DNA from: Paracoccaceae bacterium
Lineage (GTDB): Bacteria; Pseudomonadota; Alphaproteobacteria; Rhodobacterales; Rhodobacteraceae
Length of the DNA: 14,030 bases
Assembly (NCBI GenBank): GCA_016765235.1
Contig: JAESQH010000048.1
Location: 17,433 to 31,462, forward strand
Direction: 5' to 3'
The notes beneath the pieces were generated by a model. It worked only from the letters and a program-made list of their open reading frames with translations. It had not been told where the DNA came from and made no database searches. Of this stretch, positions 1-6,563 are shown piece by piece. Within the stretch, counting starts at the first letter, position 1. Every line of letters begins with the position of its first letter. The position numbers and the translations under genes were made by a program.

Positions 1-108
1 ATCGTCAGTTGTCATGTCCTGCCAGCGGAACGGATTGTCACCGTCGATGGATTCGTCGCGTACGCGGGTTTTGAAGGTCACGTTTGGTAGGGATAGTCCG
101 GATTTCAT
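1..108 (-). CDS. Peroxiredoxin (Prx5-like), N-terminal fragment cut by window edge
   Basis: Reading the minus strand from an ATG at 108-106 gives 36 uninterrupted codons up to the window edge. The peptide begins MKSGLSLPNVTFKTRVRDES and continues through a GDNPFRWQDMTTDD segment. This is the characteristic start of the Prx5-type (AhpC/TSA-Redoxin) peroxiredoxins of proteobacteria, which reduce H2O2 and alkyl hydroperoxides with a peroxidatic cysteine in a later PGAFTPTCS-like motif. That motif lies outside the window, so the catalytic cysteine is not seen. An AAGGA Shine-Dalgarno sequence sits about 7 bases before the ATG. The gene follows the catalase on the same strand with a 154-base gap that holds a hairpin and a TTTAGAA-N3-TTCTAA box, so it probably has its own promoter. 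Family assignment is by recognition of the N-terminus only. Confidence 0.82.
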   Translation of the reverse strand, partial: MKSGLSLPNVTFKTRVRDESIDGDNPFRWQDMTTDD

Positions 109-135
109 TGGGTAGTCCTTAGGCTTCAATGGATA

Positions 136-152
136 TTTAGAAGCGTTCTAAG
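136..152. promoter_or_regulatory. Irr-box (ICE)-like palindrome upstream of peroxiredoxin
   Basis: The bases TTTAGAA-GCG-TTCTAA-G form a perfect 6+6 inverted repeat (TTAGAA/TTCTAA) with a 3-base centre. It ends 27 bases before the peroxiredoxin ATG. From memory, the iron control element bound by Irr, the haem-responsive Fur-family regulator of alphaproteobacteria, has a consensus close to TTTAGAA-N3-TTCTAAA, which this site matches at nearly every position. Its closeness to the start codon fits a site overlapping or just downstream of the promoter. A weak promoter candidate on the minus strand (TTGTAG, 17 bases, TAGAAC) would put the -10 inside the box. Irr binding is inferred, not shown. Confidence 0.6.
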
Positions 153-222
153 TGCGCTTTTCGCGGACTACAATAGGCGAAAAGTCACGGGACAAAATTT
201 CCTGATACCGAGGGTGGAATCG

Positions 223-248
223 GGGCCGCGCAGAATACCACGCGGCCC
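223..248 (-). terminator. GC-rich hairpin after catalase, likely terminator
   Basis: A perfect 8-bp stem, GGGCCGCG at 223-230 pairing with CGCGGCCC at 241-248, closes a 10-base loop. On the minus strand it begins 14 bases after the catalase TAA. There is no clear U-run after it, so it is either a weak or U-poor intrinsic terminator or a 3' stabilising hairpin between catalase and peroxiredoxin. Confidence 0.55.
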
Positions 249-262
249 AGATAATTCGTTAA

Positions 263-1696
263 TTACAGCCCAAGACGCTGTGCAACCCCGTCGCCATAAG
301 CTGGATCAGCCTTGCGGAAATGGCCGATCTGGCGTTGGGCGATATCATCAGGAATGCCCGTCATTTCACCAGCGATTGTATCCATAAGGCGTTGCTGCTC
401 GTCCGCTGGCATCAGGCGGAACAAATCACCGGCTTGCGAGTAATCGTCATTACCATCGCGGTGATTATGGCGATCTACATCACCATCAAGCGCCAACGGT
501 GGCTCTTTATAAGATAGGTCCTCGACCGGCCCACCAAAACTGTTCGGCTCATAGTTCACCGCGCCGCCGTTATTCCCGTCGGCCCGCATTTCTCCATCAC
601 GTTGATAGCTGTGAACAGGGCAGCGTGCGGCATTTACCGGCAACAACTGGTGGTTGGTTCCAACACGATACCGCTGTGCATCGCCGTACGAATGTATCCG
701 CATTTGCAGCATCTTGTCAGGACTATGGCCAATTCCGGGGACGATGTTCGCAGGGGTAAACGCAGCTTGCTCCACCTCTGCAAAGTAGTTCTCGGGGTTA
801 CGGTTCAGCTCCATCACACCGATGTCGATCAGCGGGAAATCGCCGTGTGGCCAAATTTTTGTCAGATCAAACGGGTTGTGGTTATGGCTGGCTGCTTGGC
901 TTTCCGTCATCACCTGAATTTTAACGTTCCACTTGGGGAAATCCCCGTTTTCAATGGATTCGTACAAATCCCGTTGATGGCTTTCGCGGTCACTGCCGAT
1001 AATCTCTGCAACTTTTGCGTTGGAGTTGGTCTTTTGCCCCTGCGCCGTCTTGAAGTGGAACTTCACCCACGTGCGTTCACCCTCGTCATTGATAAGACTA
1101 TAGGTGTGTGACCCGTAGCCGTTCATATGCCGCAATGTTGCGGGTTGGCCGCGATTCGACATAAGGATTGTCACCTGATGCAGGGATTCCGGTGAATGTG
1201 ACCAGAAATCCCACTGCATTGTGCCGGACCGCAAGTTCGAGCGCGGGTCTCGCTTTTGGCTGTGAATAAAATCCATAAACTTATAAGGATCACGAACGAA
1301 GAACACGGGCGTGTTGTTGCCAACCAGATCCCAATTGCCCTCGCTGGTATAGAACTTCATCGAGAACCCACGAACATCGCGTTCGGCATCCGCAGACCCT
1401 CGCTCACCAGCCACAGTTGAAAAGCGTACCAGACACTCCGTCTCCGCACCTTTTTGCAGAACCTTGGCCTTGGTGTATTTCGCAATATCCCCCGTGATCG
1501 TCAGCTTACCAAATGCGGCAGACCCTTTGGCATGCACGATACGCTCGGGTATCCGTTCACGGTTAAAATGGGCGTGCTTTTCGAATAATTGCCAGTCTTG
1601 CACCAAAAGCGGCCCGCGCGGGCCAGCGGTGATGCTGTTCTGATTGTCGGCAATCGGACTGCCATTGGCTGCCGTCATTGTAGGCTTGTCACTCAT
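263..1696 (-). CDS. katA: Catalase, small-subunit monofunctional haem type
   Basis: This 477-residue protein has the length of small-subunit (clade 3 type) monofunctional catalases, which dismutate H2O2 to water and O2 using haem b. The distal histidine is His55 in RIPERIVHAKG and the distal asparagine is Asn128 in GNNTPVFFVRDP. The proximal haem ligand is Tyr337 in RIHSYGDAQRYRVG, with its partner Arg333. There is no C-terminal flavodoxin-like extension as in the large-subunit KatE type, and no signal peptide, so the enzyme is cytoplasmic. The ATG is supported by an AAGGAG Shine-Dalgarno 7 bases upstream. A peroxiredoxin gene lies downstream on the same strand, giving a peroxide-defence pair, and an Irr-like box lies 38 bases before the start. 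The symbol katA is by family convention; the function is secure. Confidence 0.96.
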   Translation of the reverse strand: MSDKPTMTAANGSPIADNQNSITAGPRGPLLVQDWQLFEKHAHFNRERIPERIVHAKGSAAFGKLTITGDIAKYTKAKVLQKGAETECLVRFSTVAGERGSADAERDVRGFSMKFYTSEGNWDLVGNNTPVFFVRDPYKFMDFIHSQKRDPRSNLRSGTMQWDFWSHSPESLHQVTILMSNRGQPATLRHMNGYGSHTYSLINDEGERTWVKFHFKTAQGQKTNSNAKVAEIIGSDRESHQRDLYESIENGDFPKWNVKIQVMTESQAASHNHNPFDLTKIWPHGDFPLIDIGVMELNRNPENYFAEVEQAAFTPANIVPGIGHSPDKMLQMRIHSYGDAQRYRVGTNHQLLPVNAARCPVHSYQRDGEMRADGNNGGAVNYEPNSFGGPVEDLSYKEPPLALDGDVDRHNHRDGNDDYSQAGDLFRLMPADEQQRLMDTIAGEMTGIPDDIAQRQIGHFRKADPAYGDGVAQRLGL

Positions 1697-1734
1697 TTTA
1701 TAACTCCTTGAATATAAGTTCCGTATTCCCCTCG

Positions 1735-1751
1735 CTTAGAATGACTCTAAA
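1735..1751. promoter_or_regulatory. Second Irr-box (ICE)-like palindrome, upstream of catalase
   Basis: The bases C-TTAGAA-TGA-CTCTAA-A match the same TTAGAA-N3-TTCTAA pattern as the site at 136-152 with one mismatch in the right arm. The site lies 38 bases before the catalase ATG and 70 bases before rlmJ on the other strand. Its recurrence before both peroxide-defence genes raises confidence that it is a real operator. Binding by Irr is inferred from resemblance to the remembered consensus. A neighbouring Fur-family protein using a similar palindrome is the alternative. Confidence 0.52.
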
Positions 1752-1821
1752 CTAGCGCCAACTTTTTTTAAAGCCATATTTCGGAATAGACGCCCGCGCT
1801 GCGATCAGATAGCCACGGCGC

Positions 1822-2580
1822 ATGTTATCTTATCAACACGCATATCACGCTGGCGGCCCTGCCGACCTTCACAAGCACATCGCATTGGCGGAGCTGTTGA
1901 CCCTGCTAACCCGCAAACCGCGCGGCATTACCTATATGGAAACGCACGCAGGGAGGGGGCTGTACGATCTGGCCTCGGATGAAACTGCAAAAACGGGCGA
2001 GGCGGCGGAGGGGATCGCCAAGATTGACCTGCCGGATTGCCCGTTTGCTGATGCCGTTAAATCTATCCGGGCAATGCACGGCGAAACCGCTTATCCCGGC
2101 TCGCCAGCCATCGCGGCGGCGTTGATGCGCGAATCCGACCGGATGCATCTAATGGAACTGCACCCTGCCGAATTCAAAGCCCTGAGAATAAATCTTGAAG
2201 GCGAGGCATCGATCCATCGCCGTGATGGCTTTGAGGGTGTTTTGGCTATCGCCCCGACCAAACCGCGCAAAAGCCTTATACTTGTTGATCCGTCTTACGA
2301 GGTGAAAGACGAATATCTGCAAGTCGCCGATTTCACCCGCAAGCTGGTGGCCAAATGGCCCGAAGCCACCGTGATGATCTGGTATCCGATATTGGAAGCC
2401 GCACGTCATAAGGAAATGCTGGCCGCCCTGCGCTTACCCCATCTGGTGGACGAAGTTTCCTTCGATCTGAAAGACAACAAGGGCATGACCAGCTCCGGCC
2501 TCGCCCTTGTGAATGCGCCTTACGGTTCAGAAGCCGTATTCAGCAGAACCCGCGAGATCGCAGCACAAGTCCTGCGATAG
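1822..2580 (+). CDS. rlmJ: 23S rRNA (adenine-N6)-methyltransferase RlmJ
   Basis: The 252-residue protein starts MLSYQHAYHAGGPADLHKH, matching the diagnostic RlmJ opening (E. coli: MLSYRHSFHAGNHADVLKH). RlmJ methylates A2030 of 23S rRNA with S-adenosylmethionine. Further family landmarks are the YMETHAGRGLYDL SAM-binding motif (residues 38-50), YPGSP (91-95), the acidic MELHP (111-115), and GMTSSGL near the C-terminus. The catalytic motif IV reads DPSY at 156-159, where E. coli has DPPY; the catalytic Asp156 is kept. The protein is about 28 residues shorter than E. coli RlmJ, through a shorter middle and tail. The ATG has no obvious Shine-Dalgarno, but starting there gives the conserved N-terminus. 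It ends in TAG, a fact relevant to hisF nearby. It is divergent from the catalase and is followed by hisA after 98 bases. Confidence 0.92.
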   Translation: MLSYQHAYHAGGPADLHKHIALAELLTLLTRKPRGITYMETHAGRGLYDLASDETAKTGEAAEGIAKIDLPDCPFADAVKSIRAMHGETAYPGSPAIAAALMRESDRMHLMELHPAEFKALRINLEGEASIHRRDGFEGVLAIAPTKPRKSLILVDPSYEVKDEYLQVADFTRKLVAKWPEATVMIWYPILEAARHKEMLAALRLPHLVDEVSFDLKDNKGMTSSGLALVNAPYGSEAVFSRTREIAAQVLR

Positions 2581-2678
2581 ATATCAAGGTACGATCGCGA
2601 GCGCTTAGGACAAATTTACTTTAAGTCAGATTGCAATCGGGGTAACACGCCCTCAACCCCTGGTTTGGAGACGCTACC

Positions 2679-3401
2679 ATGATCCTCTACCCCGCAATCG
2701 ACCTGAAAGACGGCAACTGTGTGCGCCTGTATAAAGGCGAGATGGACCAAGCGACCATATTCAGCGACAACCCCGCCGCCCAAGCGCTAGAGTTCCAGAA
2801 CGCCGGTTGCGAATGGTTGCACCTAGTAGACCTGAACGGCGCGTTTGCAGGCGAACCCGTGAATGCCGAACCTGTCGAAGCGATCCTGAAAGCCTGCAAC
2901 ATCCCCGCCCAACTCGGTGGCGGCATCCGCGACATCGCCACGATTGAACGGTGGTTGGATAAAGGCCTCGCACGCGTTATCTTGGGCACAGTCGCCGTAC
3001 GCAACCCCGATCTGGTACGCGAAGCCGCCCGCCTGTTCCCCGGCAAAGTCGCCGTCGGCATCGACGCGCGCGACGGTATGGTTGCCGTTGAAGGCTGGGC
3101 CGAAACAACCGACGTAACCGCTCTCGATTTGGCGAAAAAATTCGAAGACGCAGGCGTCGCCGCCATCATCTACACCGACATCGACCGCGACGGCGCAATG
3201 CAAGGCCCGAACGTCACCGCCACGGCAGCCTTGGCAAACGCGGTTAACATTCCCGTAATCGCGTCGGGCGGAGTTTCGTCAATGGACGATTTGAAGGCGT
3301 TAAAAAACTGCGGTGCCCCACTCAACGGTGCAATCTCTGGCCGCGCGCTATATGACGGTGCAATCGATGTGGCCGAGGCGGCTGCCTACCTAAAGGGATA
3401 A
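2679..3401 (+). CDS. hisA: HisA, ProFAR isomerase of histidine biosynthesis
   Basis: HisA is the (beta/alpha)8-barrel isomerase that opens ProFAR to PRFAR, the fourth step of histidine synthesis; its product is the substrate of HisF-HisH. The 240-residue length is normal. Catalytic aspartates are Asp8 in MILYPAIDLKDG and Asp129 in VGIDARDG. Phosphate-binding loops are QLGGGIR (79-84 region) and the VIASGGV segment near the C-terminus, and the DIDRDGAMQG motif is at 167-176. A GGAG Shine-Dalgarno 8 bases before the ATG supports the start. It heads a hisA-hisF-hisE run, with hisF starting 2 bases after the hisA stop. hisH and hisB, often just upstream in related genomes, are absent here, and rlmJ takes that place. 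Confidence 0.97.
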   Translation: MILYPAIDLKDGNCVRLYKGEMDQATIFSDNPAAQALEFQNAGCEWLHLVDLNGAFAGEPVNAEPVEAILKACNIPAQLGGGIRDIATIERWLDKGLARVILGTVAVRNPDLVREAARLFPGKVAVGIDARDGMVAVEGWAETTDVTALDLAKKFEDAGVAAIIYTDIDRDGAMQGPNVTATAALANAVNIPVIASGGVSSMDDLKALKNCGAPLNGAISGRALYDGAIDVAEAAAYLKG

Positions 3402-3403
3402 CC

Positions 3404-4162
3404 ATGCTAAAAACCCGCATAATCCCGTGTTTAGACGTCAAAGACGGCCGTGTCGTCAAAGGCGTCAACTTCGTCGATCTTATTGACGCAGGCGACCCCG
3501 TGGAATCCGCCAAAGCCTAGGATGCTGCGGGGGCAGATGAACTATGCTTCCTAGACATCGCCGCCACGGTCGAAAATCGTGGCACAATGTACGATCTGGT
3601 CTCCCGCACAGCAGAACAATGCTTCATGCCCCTAACCATCGGTGGCGGGGTTCGCACACCCGACGATGTGCGCAAATTGCTGCTGGCAGGGGCTGACAAA
3701 GTCTCGTTCAATTCCGCAGCAGTGGCCAATCCCGATGTGATCGCCGACAGCGCAAACAAATTCGGCAACCAGTGCATTGTCGTGGCGATTGACGCGAAAA
3801 CTGTTTCCCCCGGAAAGTGGGAGATTTTCACCCACGGCGGTCGGCAGGCCACAGGCATTGACGCAATCGAGTTCGCCAAGCAGGTGGTTTCCAAAGGCGC
3901 TGGCGAAATCCTGCTAACCTCGATGGACCGCGATGGTACGCGCGAGGGCTTTAACCTACCGTTAACCCGCGCCATCGCAGACGCGGTGCCAGTGCCTGTC
4001 ATTGCCTCCGGCGGTGTGGGGAATTTACAACACTTGGTGGACGGAGTGGTGGAGGGACACGCCTCAGCCGTCCTCGCCGCTTCCATTTTCCACTTCGGCG
4101 ACTATACCATTCGTGAAGCAAAAGAATTTATGCAAGCGGCCGGTGTGCCGGTGAGGTTATAA
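3404..4162 (+). pseudogene. hisF: HisF, cyclase subunit of IGP synthase, with in-frame amber stop at codon 39
   Basis: Read from the ATG at 3404, two bases after the hisA stop and with an AAGGGA Shine-Dalgarno, this is a complete HisF of 253 codons. It is interrupted only by TAG at 3518-3520 (codon 39). HisF cyclises PRFAR with ammonia from HisH to give IGP and AICAR. The sequence before the stop is MLKTRIIPCLDVKDGRVVKG and on to ESAKA; after it comes DAAGADELCFLDI in the same frame, where homologues have a tyrosine between (AYDAAGADE). Catalytic Asp11 (CLDV) and Asp130 (VVAIDAK) are both encoded. The phosphate loops (TIGGGVR, ASGGVGN) and LLTSMDRDGTREGF are intact. The next in-frame ATG (3587) would drop residues 1-61 including Asp11, so reinitiation would give no active enzyme. 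The stop overlaps the hisE start (TAATG). The cause could be a nonsense mutation, a one-base sequence error, or suppression. Confidence 0.9.
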
Positions 4163-4479
4163 TGGATAATGTATTAACGCGCTTGGCGCAGACGATTGAA
4201 ACGCGCAAAGGCGGCGACGAGGCGGCCTCTTATACCGCCAAACTGCTCGCCAGTGGCCCCTTTAAATGCGCCGAGAAATTTGGCGAAGAAGCGGTTGAAG
4301 CGATTGTCGCTGCCGCCAAAAACGACCCCAAAAACCTGACCGAAGAAGCCGCCGACGTGCTGTTTCACATGTTGGTCATGCTGTCCTCGCGCGGCGTGAA
4401 ATGGGAAGACGTTTTGGCTGAACTGGAACGCCGCGAAGGCACCTCCGGCATCGTAGAAAAACAAAATCGCGACAAGTAA
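4162..4479 (+). CDS. hisE: HisE, phosphoribosyl-ATP pyrophosphatase
   Basis: HisE hydrolyses phosphoribosyl-ATP to phosphoribosyl-AMP and pyrophosphate, the second step of histidine synthesis. The 105-residue stand-alone protein has the all-alpha MazG-like fold signature: KCAEKFGEEAVEAIVAA (35-51) and LTEEAADVLFHMLVML (59-74). The glutamates and the aspartate in these helices bind Mg2+. A GAGG Shine-Dalgarno lies inside the end of hisF, and the start codon overlaps the hisF stop by one base (TAATG). Translational coupling to hisF is therefore likely, and the amber codon upstream in hisF could reduce HisE synthesis by polarity. It is the last gene of the his run; a hairpin-rich gap follows. 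Confidence 0.96.
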   Translation: MDNVLTRLAQTIETRKGGDEAASYTAKLLASGPFKCAEKFGEEAVEAIVAAAKNDPKNLTEEAADVLFHMLVMLSSRGVKWEDVLAELERREGTSGIVEKQNRDK

Positions 4480-4484
4480 CAACC

Positions 4485-4508
4485 GCCGAGCCGCAGGCGA
4501 GGCTTGGC
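4485..4508 (+). terminator. Hairpin just after hisE
   Basis: GCCGAGCC (4485-4492) pairs with GGCTTGGC (4501-4508), 8 pairs including one G-U, around an 8-base loop. It starts 6 bases after the hisE TAA. No U-run follows, so it may be one arm of a larger 3' structure, a weak terminator, or part of a repeat element with the hairpin at 4517-4550. Confidence 0.4.
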
Positions 4509-4516
4509 CCAACGGG

Positions 4517-4550
4517 AGGGGTTTCGATTTGCGTGCAAATCGACGACCCT
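4517..4550. terminator. Long near-palindrome in the convergent gap, probable bidirectional terminator or REP-like element
   Basis: The core TCGATTTGC (4524-4532) pairs perfectly with GCAAATCGA (4535-4543) around the two bases GT. Outside it AGGG (4517-4520) pairs with CCCT (4547-4550), leaving a small internal loop. The element lies between the convergent ends of hisE and the PAS-LuxR gene, where a terminator serving both strands is expected. It lacks a strong T-run on either side, so a dispersed palindromic repeat is the alternative. Confidence 0.5.
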
Positions 4551-4561
4551 GACGGGCGGGA

Positions 4562-4581
4562 GGGCGCCTTTAGGGGTGCCC
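4562..4581 (-). terminator. Hairpin overlapping the 3' end of the PAS-LuxR gene
   Basis: GGGCGCC (4562-4568) pairs with GGTGCCC (4575-4581), with one G-U pair, around a 6-base loop. The loop contains the PAS-LuxR stop codon (TTA at 4570-4572 on the plus strand). It is the third inverted repeat within about 100 bases of this convergent gap. Confidence 0.35.
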
Positions 4582-5124
4582 TGTTCCAACTAGATGCGCC
4601 AACAATTCTGCCACGTTTTTAACCTCGAATTTAGCCAGTAGTGTCGCGCGATAATCTTCCACCGTGCGGGGCGAGATCGACAAGTTTCGGGCGATCTCCT
4701 TACTAGTTTGCCCCTTGCGCAACAGCATCACAACTTGCCGTTCGCGCGGCGTTAAGGCGATGGTCTGGTGCGTTTCGGATATATCGGCGAAGGTCAGAAC
4801 CGTTTGTCCCAATGGATTATCCGGCGTTAAAGTATGCGCCCTGAAGCGGCACCAAAACATCGACCCGTCACGGTGTAACATCAGGCGCTCGTCCGTATAA
4901 CTGCCGGTTTCCCGCAAGGGCGTCAGGCCAATATCGCGGATATCGTCAAACTCGCGGCGGGTCTCGTAAAGCATGCGGAAGGACTCGTTTATCAGTTCGG
5001 GCCGTGAATACCCGAACAGGTCAACAAACGTCTGGTTGCAGGCTTTGATAATCCGGTTTTCGGTCAGAACGATACCTATTGGCGCGTGCTCGAACGCCAG
5101 TTTTGTGAAATCGTCCATTTCCAT
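4570..5124 (-). CDS. PAS domain plus LuxR-type HTH transcriptional regulator
   Basis: The 184-residue protein joins one PAS sensor domain to a LuxR/GerE-type DNA-binding domain. PAS (about 5-118) is shown by FEHAPIGIVLTENRIIKACN, the LFGYSRPEL helix, the LHRDGSMFWCRFRA strand pair and the closing VLTFADISE. The HTH (about 123-178) is shown by LTPRERQVVMLLRKGQTSKEIA and LSISPRTVEDYRATLLAKF. There is no receiver domain and no membrane segment, so it senses a cytoplasmic signal or ligand directly; the ligand or cofactor cannot be told. Start at 5124 is preferred because the PAS fold begins there. A longer reading to 5307 would be low-complexity Arg-rich sequence running over the start of the divergent gene. 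Both this ATG and one two codons later have weak ribosome sites. It is divergent from the M20/ABC operon and may regulate it. Confidence 0.88.
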   Translation of the reverse strand: MEMDDFTKLAFEHAPIGIVLTENRIIKACNQTFVDLFGYSRPELINESFRMLYETRREFDDIRDIGLTPLRETGSYTDERLMLHRDGSMFWCRFRAHTLTPDNPLGQTVLTFADISETHQTIALTPRERQVVMLLRKGQTSKEIARNLSISPRTVEDYRATLLAKFEVKNVAELLAHLVGTGHP

Positions 5125-5181
5125 CCGTATTTCTACCGTATTGCGACGAGGCCGCCGTGGCCCGCATACTGCCCACCTACT

Positions 5182-5208
5182 AAACCAGTTTAATGGTTTG
5201 GTAACCAG
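5182..5208. promoter_or_regulatory. Array of AACCA half-sites, candidate operator
   Basis: AAACCA (5182-5187), its complement TGGTTT (5194-5199) and AACCA (5203-5207) lie in series. They give two overlapping inverted repeats (AAACCA-N6-TGGTTT and TGGTT-N4-AACCA) and a direct repeat AACCAG spaced 20 bases, about two helical turns. They sit in the 104-base region between the divergent PAS-LuxR and M20 genes, ending 21 bases before the M20 ATG. This is the arrangement expected of an operator used by a dimeric regulator. That the PAS-LuxR protein binds it is inferred from position only. Confidence 0.42.
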
Positions 5209-5228
5209 CGAATATTGAGAGGTTCGGA

Positions 5229-6536
5229 ATGGGCGTAGCAGCGGATAAGACAGCGGATTTTCTCGCGCGTATTGACGCTGCGCGCGAAGACCTGATCGCC
5301 CTGACACAAGACCTGATCCGTATCCCGACGCTCAATCCACCCGGCAACAACTACCTTGAAATCTGCGAATATCTGGCGCGGCGCCTAACATCACGCGGCT
5401 TTGAAATCGAGATGATCCGCGCCTACGACACCCCCGGTGACAGCGATAAATACCCGCGCTGGAACGTCGTGGCACGCCGCGAAGGCGCGCGTTCCGGCGA
5501 TTGCGTACACTTCAATTCCCACATCGACGTTGTCGAAGTCGGGCAGGGCTGGACGTTCGACCCCTTCGGCGCGGAATTATCCGACGGCAAGATATACGGC
5601 CGTGGATCGTGCGATATGAAAGGCGGCCTCGCCACCTCCATCATCGCGGTCGAAGCGTTCCTCGACACATGGCCCGACTATTCCGGTGCCATCGAAATAT
5701 CAGGCACGGCGGACGAGGAAACCGGCGGTTTCGGTGGCGTAGCCTACCTCGCCGAAAAAGGGTTTTTCACGCCCGAGCGCGTGCAACACGTGATCATCCC
5801 CGAACCGCTTCATAAAGACCGCGTTTGCCTTGGCCATCGCGGCGTCTGGTGGGCGGAAATTGAAACCCACGGGAGAATTGCACATGGCTCCATGCCATTT
5901 TTAGGCGATTGTGCGGTGCGACATATGGGCGCCGTGATGGAGGAAATGGAGGCAACATTGTTTCCCGCACTCGCCAAGCGTCGCTCGGAACTTCCGATCA
6001 TTCCAGAGGGAGCTAAAAACTCGACCCTCAACATCAATTCGATCCACAGCGGCGAACCCGTACAGGAGAAAGGCTATACCGGCTTGCCTGCGCCCTGCGT
6101 GCCAGACAGCTGCAAAATGATTATTGATCGTCGTTTCCTGCCCGAAGAAAACATCGACGATGTGCGCCGCGAAATGCACAACCTGTTGGACAAAGTGCAA
6201 GCTGAGCGCGAAAAGTTCACCTATGACATTCGCGACTTGCACGAGGTTTTGCCAAGCATGACGGCTAAAGATGCGCCTGTGGTCACGACCGTCAGCCGCG
6301 CCATCGAAAAGGTGTTGGGCAAACCACCCGAATACGTGGTCTCACCCGGAACCTACGATCAAAAACACATCGACCGCATTGGTCGCATGAAGAATTGCAT
6401 CGCTTACGGACCGGGAATATTGGACCTCGCGCACCAACCGGATGAATATATTGCAGTGCAAGATATGATAGACTCCGCCAAGGTTATGGGGTTAGCTTTG
6501 GCAGAGTTGTTAACAAATACGGGCACCAAATCCTGA
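5229..6536 (+). CDS. M20-family metallohydrolase (ArgE/DapE/CPG2-like)
   Basis: M20 enzymes are cytoplasmic di-zinc amidohydrolases or peptidases that cut N-acyl amino acids, carbamoylated compounds or short peptides. At 435 residues this is a full-length member. The ligand set is intact: His98 and Asp100 in HFNSHIDVV, bridging Asp129 in GRGSCDMKGG, catalytic Glu163 and metal Glu164 in ADEETGG, Glu192 in IPEP, and His402 in LAHQPDEY. The lid/dimerisation domain carries RIAHGSMP (His219). There is no signal peptide. A GAGAGG Shine-Dalgarno 6 bases before the ATG supports the start. It is the first gene of the operon and is followed by a family-5 binding protein 27 bases later, so it probably acts on the imported compound. 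ArgE and DapE themselves are less likely given this context. The specificity is unknown. Confidence 0.9.
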   Translation: MGVAADKTADFLARIDAAREDLIALTQDLIRIPTLNPPGNNYLEICEYLARRLTSRGFEIEMIRAYDTPGDSDKYPRWNVVARREGARSGDCVHFNSHIDVVEVGQGWTFDPFGAELSDGKIYGRGSCDMKGGLATSIIAVEAFLDTWPDYSGAIEISGTADEETGGFGGVAYLAEKGFFTPERVQHVIIPEPLHKDRVCLGHRGVWWAEIETHGRIAHGSMPFLGDCAVRHMGAVMEEMEATLFPALAKRRSELPIIPEGAKNSTLNINSIHSGEPVQEKGYTGLPAPCVPDSCKMIIDRRFLPEENIDDVRREMHNLLDKVQAEREKFTYDIRDLHEVLPSMTAKDAPVVTTVSRAIEKVLGKPPEYVVSPGTYDQKHIDRIGRMKNCIAYGPGILDLAHQPDEYIAVQDMIDSAKVMGLALAELLTNTGTKS

Positions 6537-6563
6537 ACGCCCCGATAAACTGTGGAGAAAGAT

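Noticed and set aside
602..1111. 169-codon open frame on the plus strand
   Set aside because: It lies entirely antisense to the catalase coding sequence, has no family resemblance, and is explained by codon bias of the real gene.
3587..4162. A separate shorter gene starting at 3587
   Set aside because: It is the in-frame remainder of hisF after the amber codon. It lacks Asp11 and the first strands of the barrel, and there is no good ribosome site before 3587.
5125..5307. N-terminal extension of the PAS-LuxR protein to an ATG at 5307
   Set aside because: The extension is Arg-rich, has no domain, and would overlap the start of the divergent M20 gene and the operator-like repeats. The PAS fold starts at about 5124.
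6552..6563. GTG start at 6552 for the binding protein
   Set aside because: The GTG lies within the GGAG ribosome site of the ATG at 6564, and the ATG gives a cleaner signal peptide.
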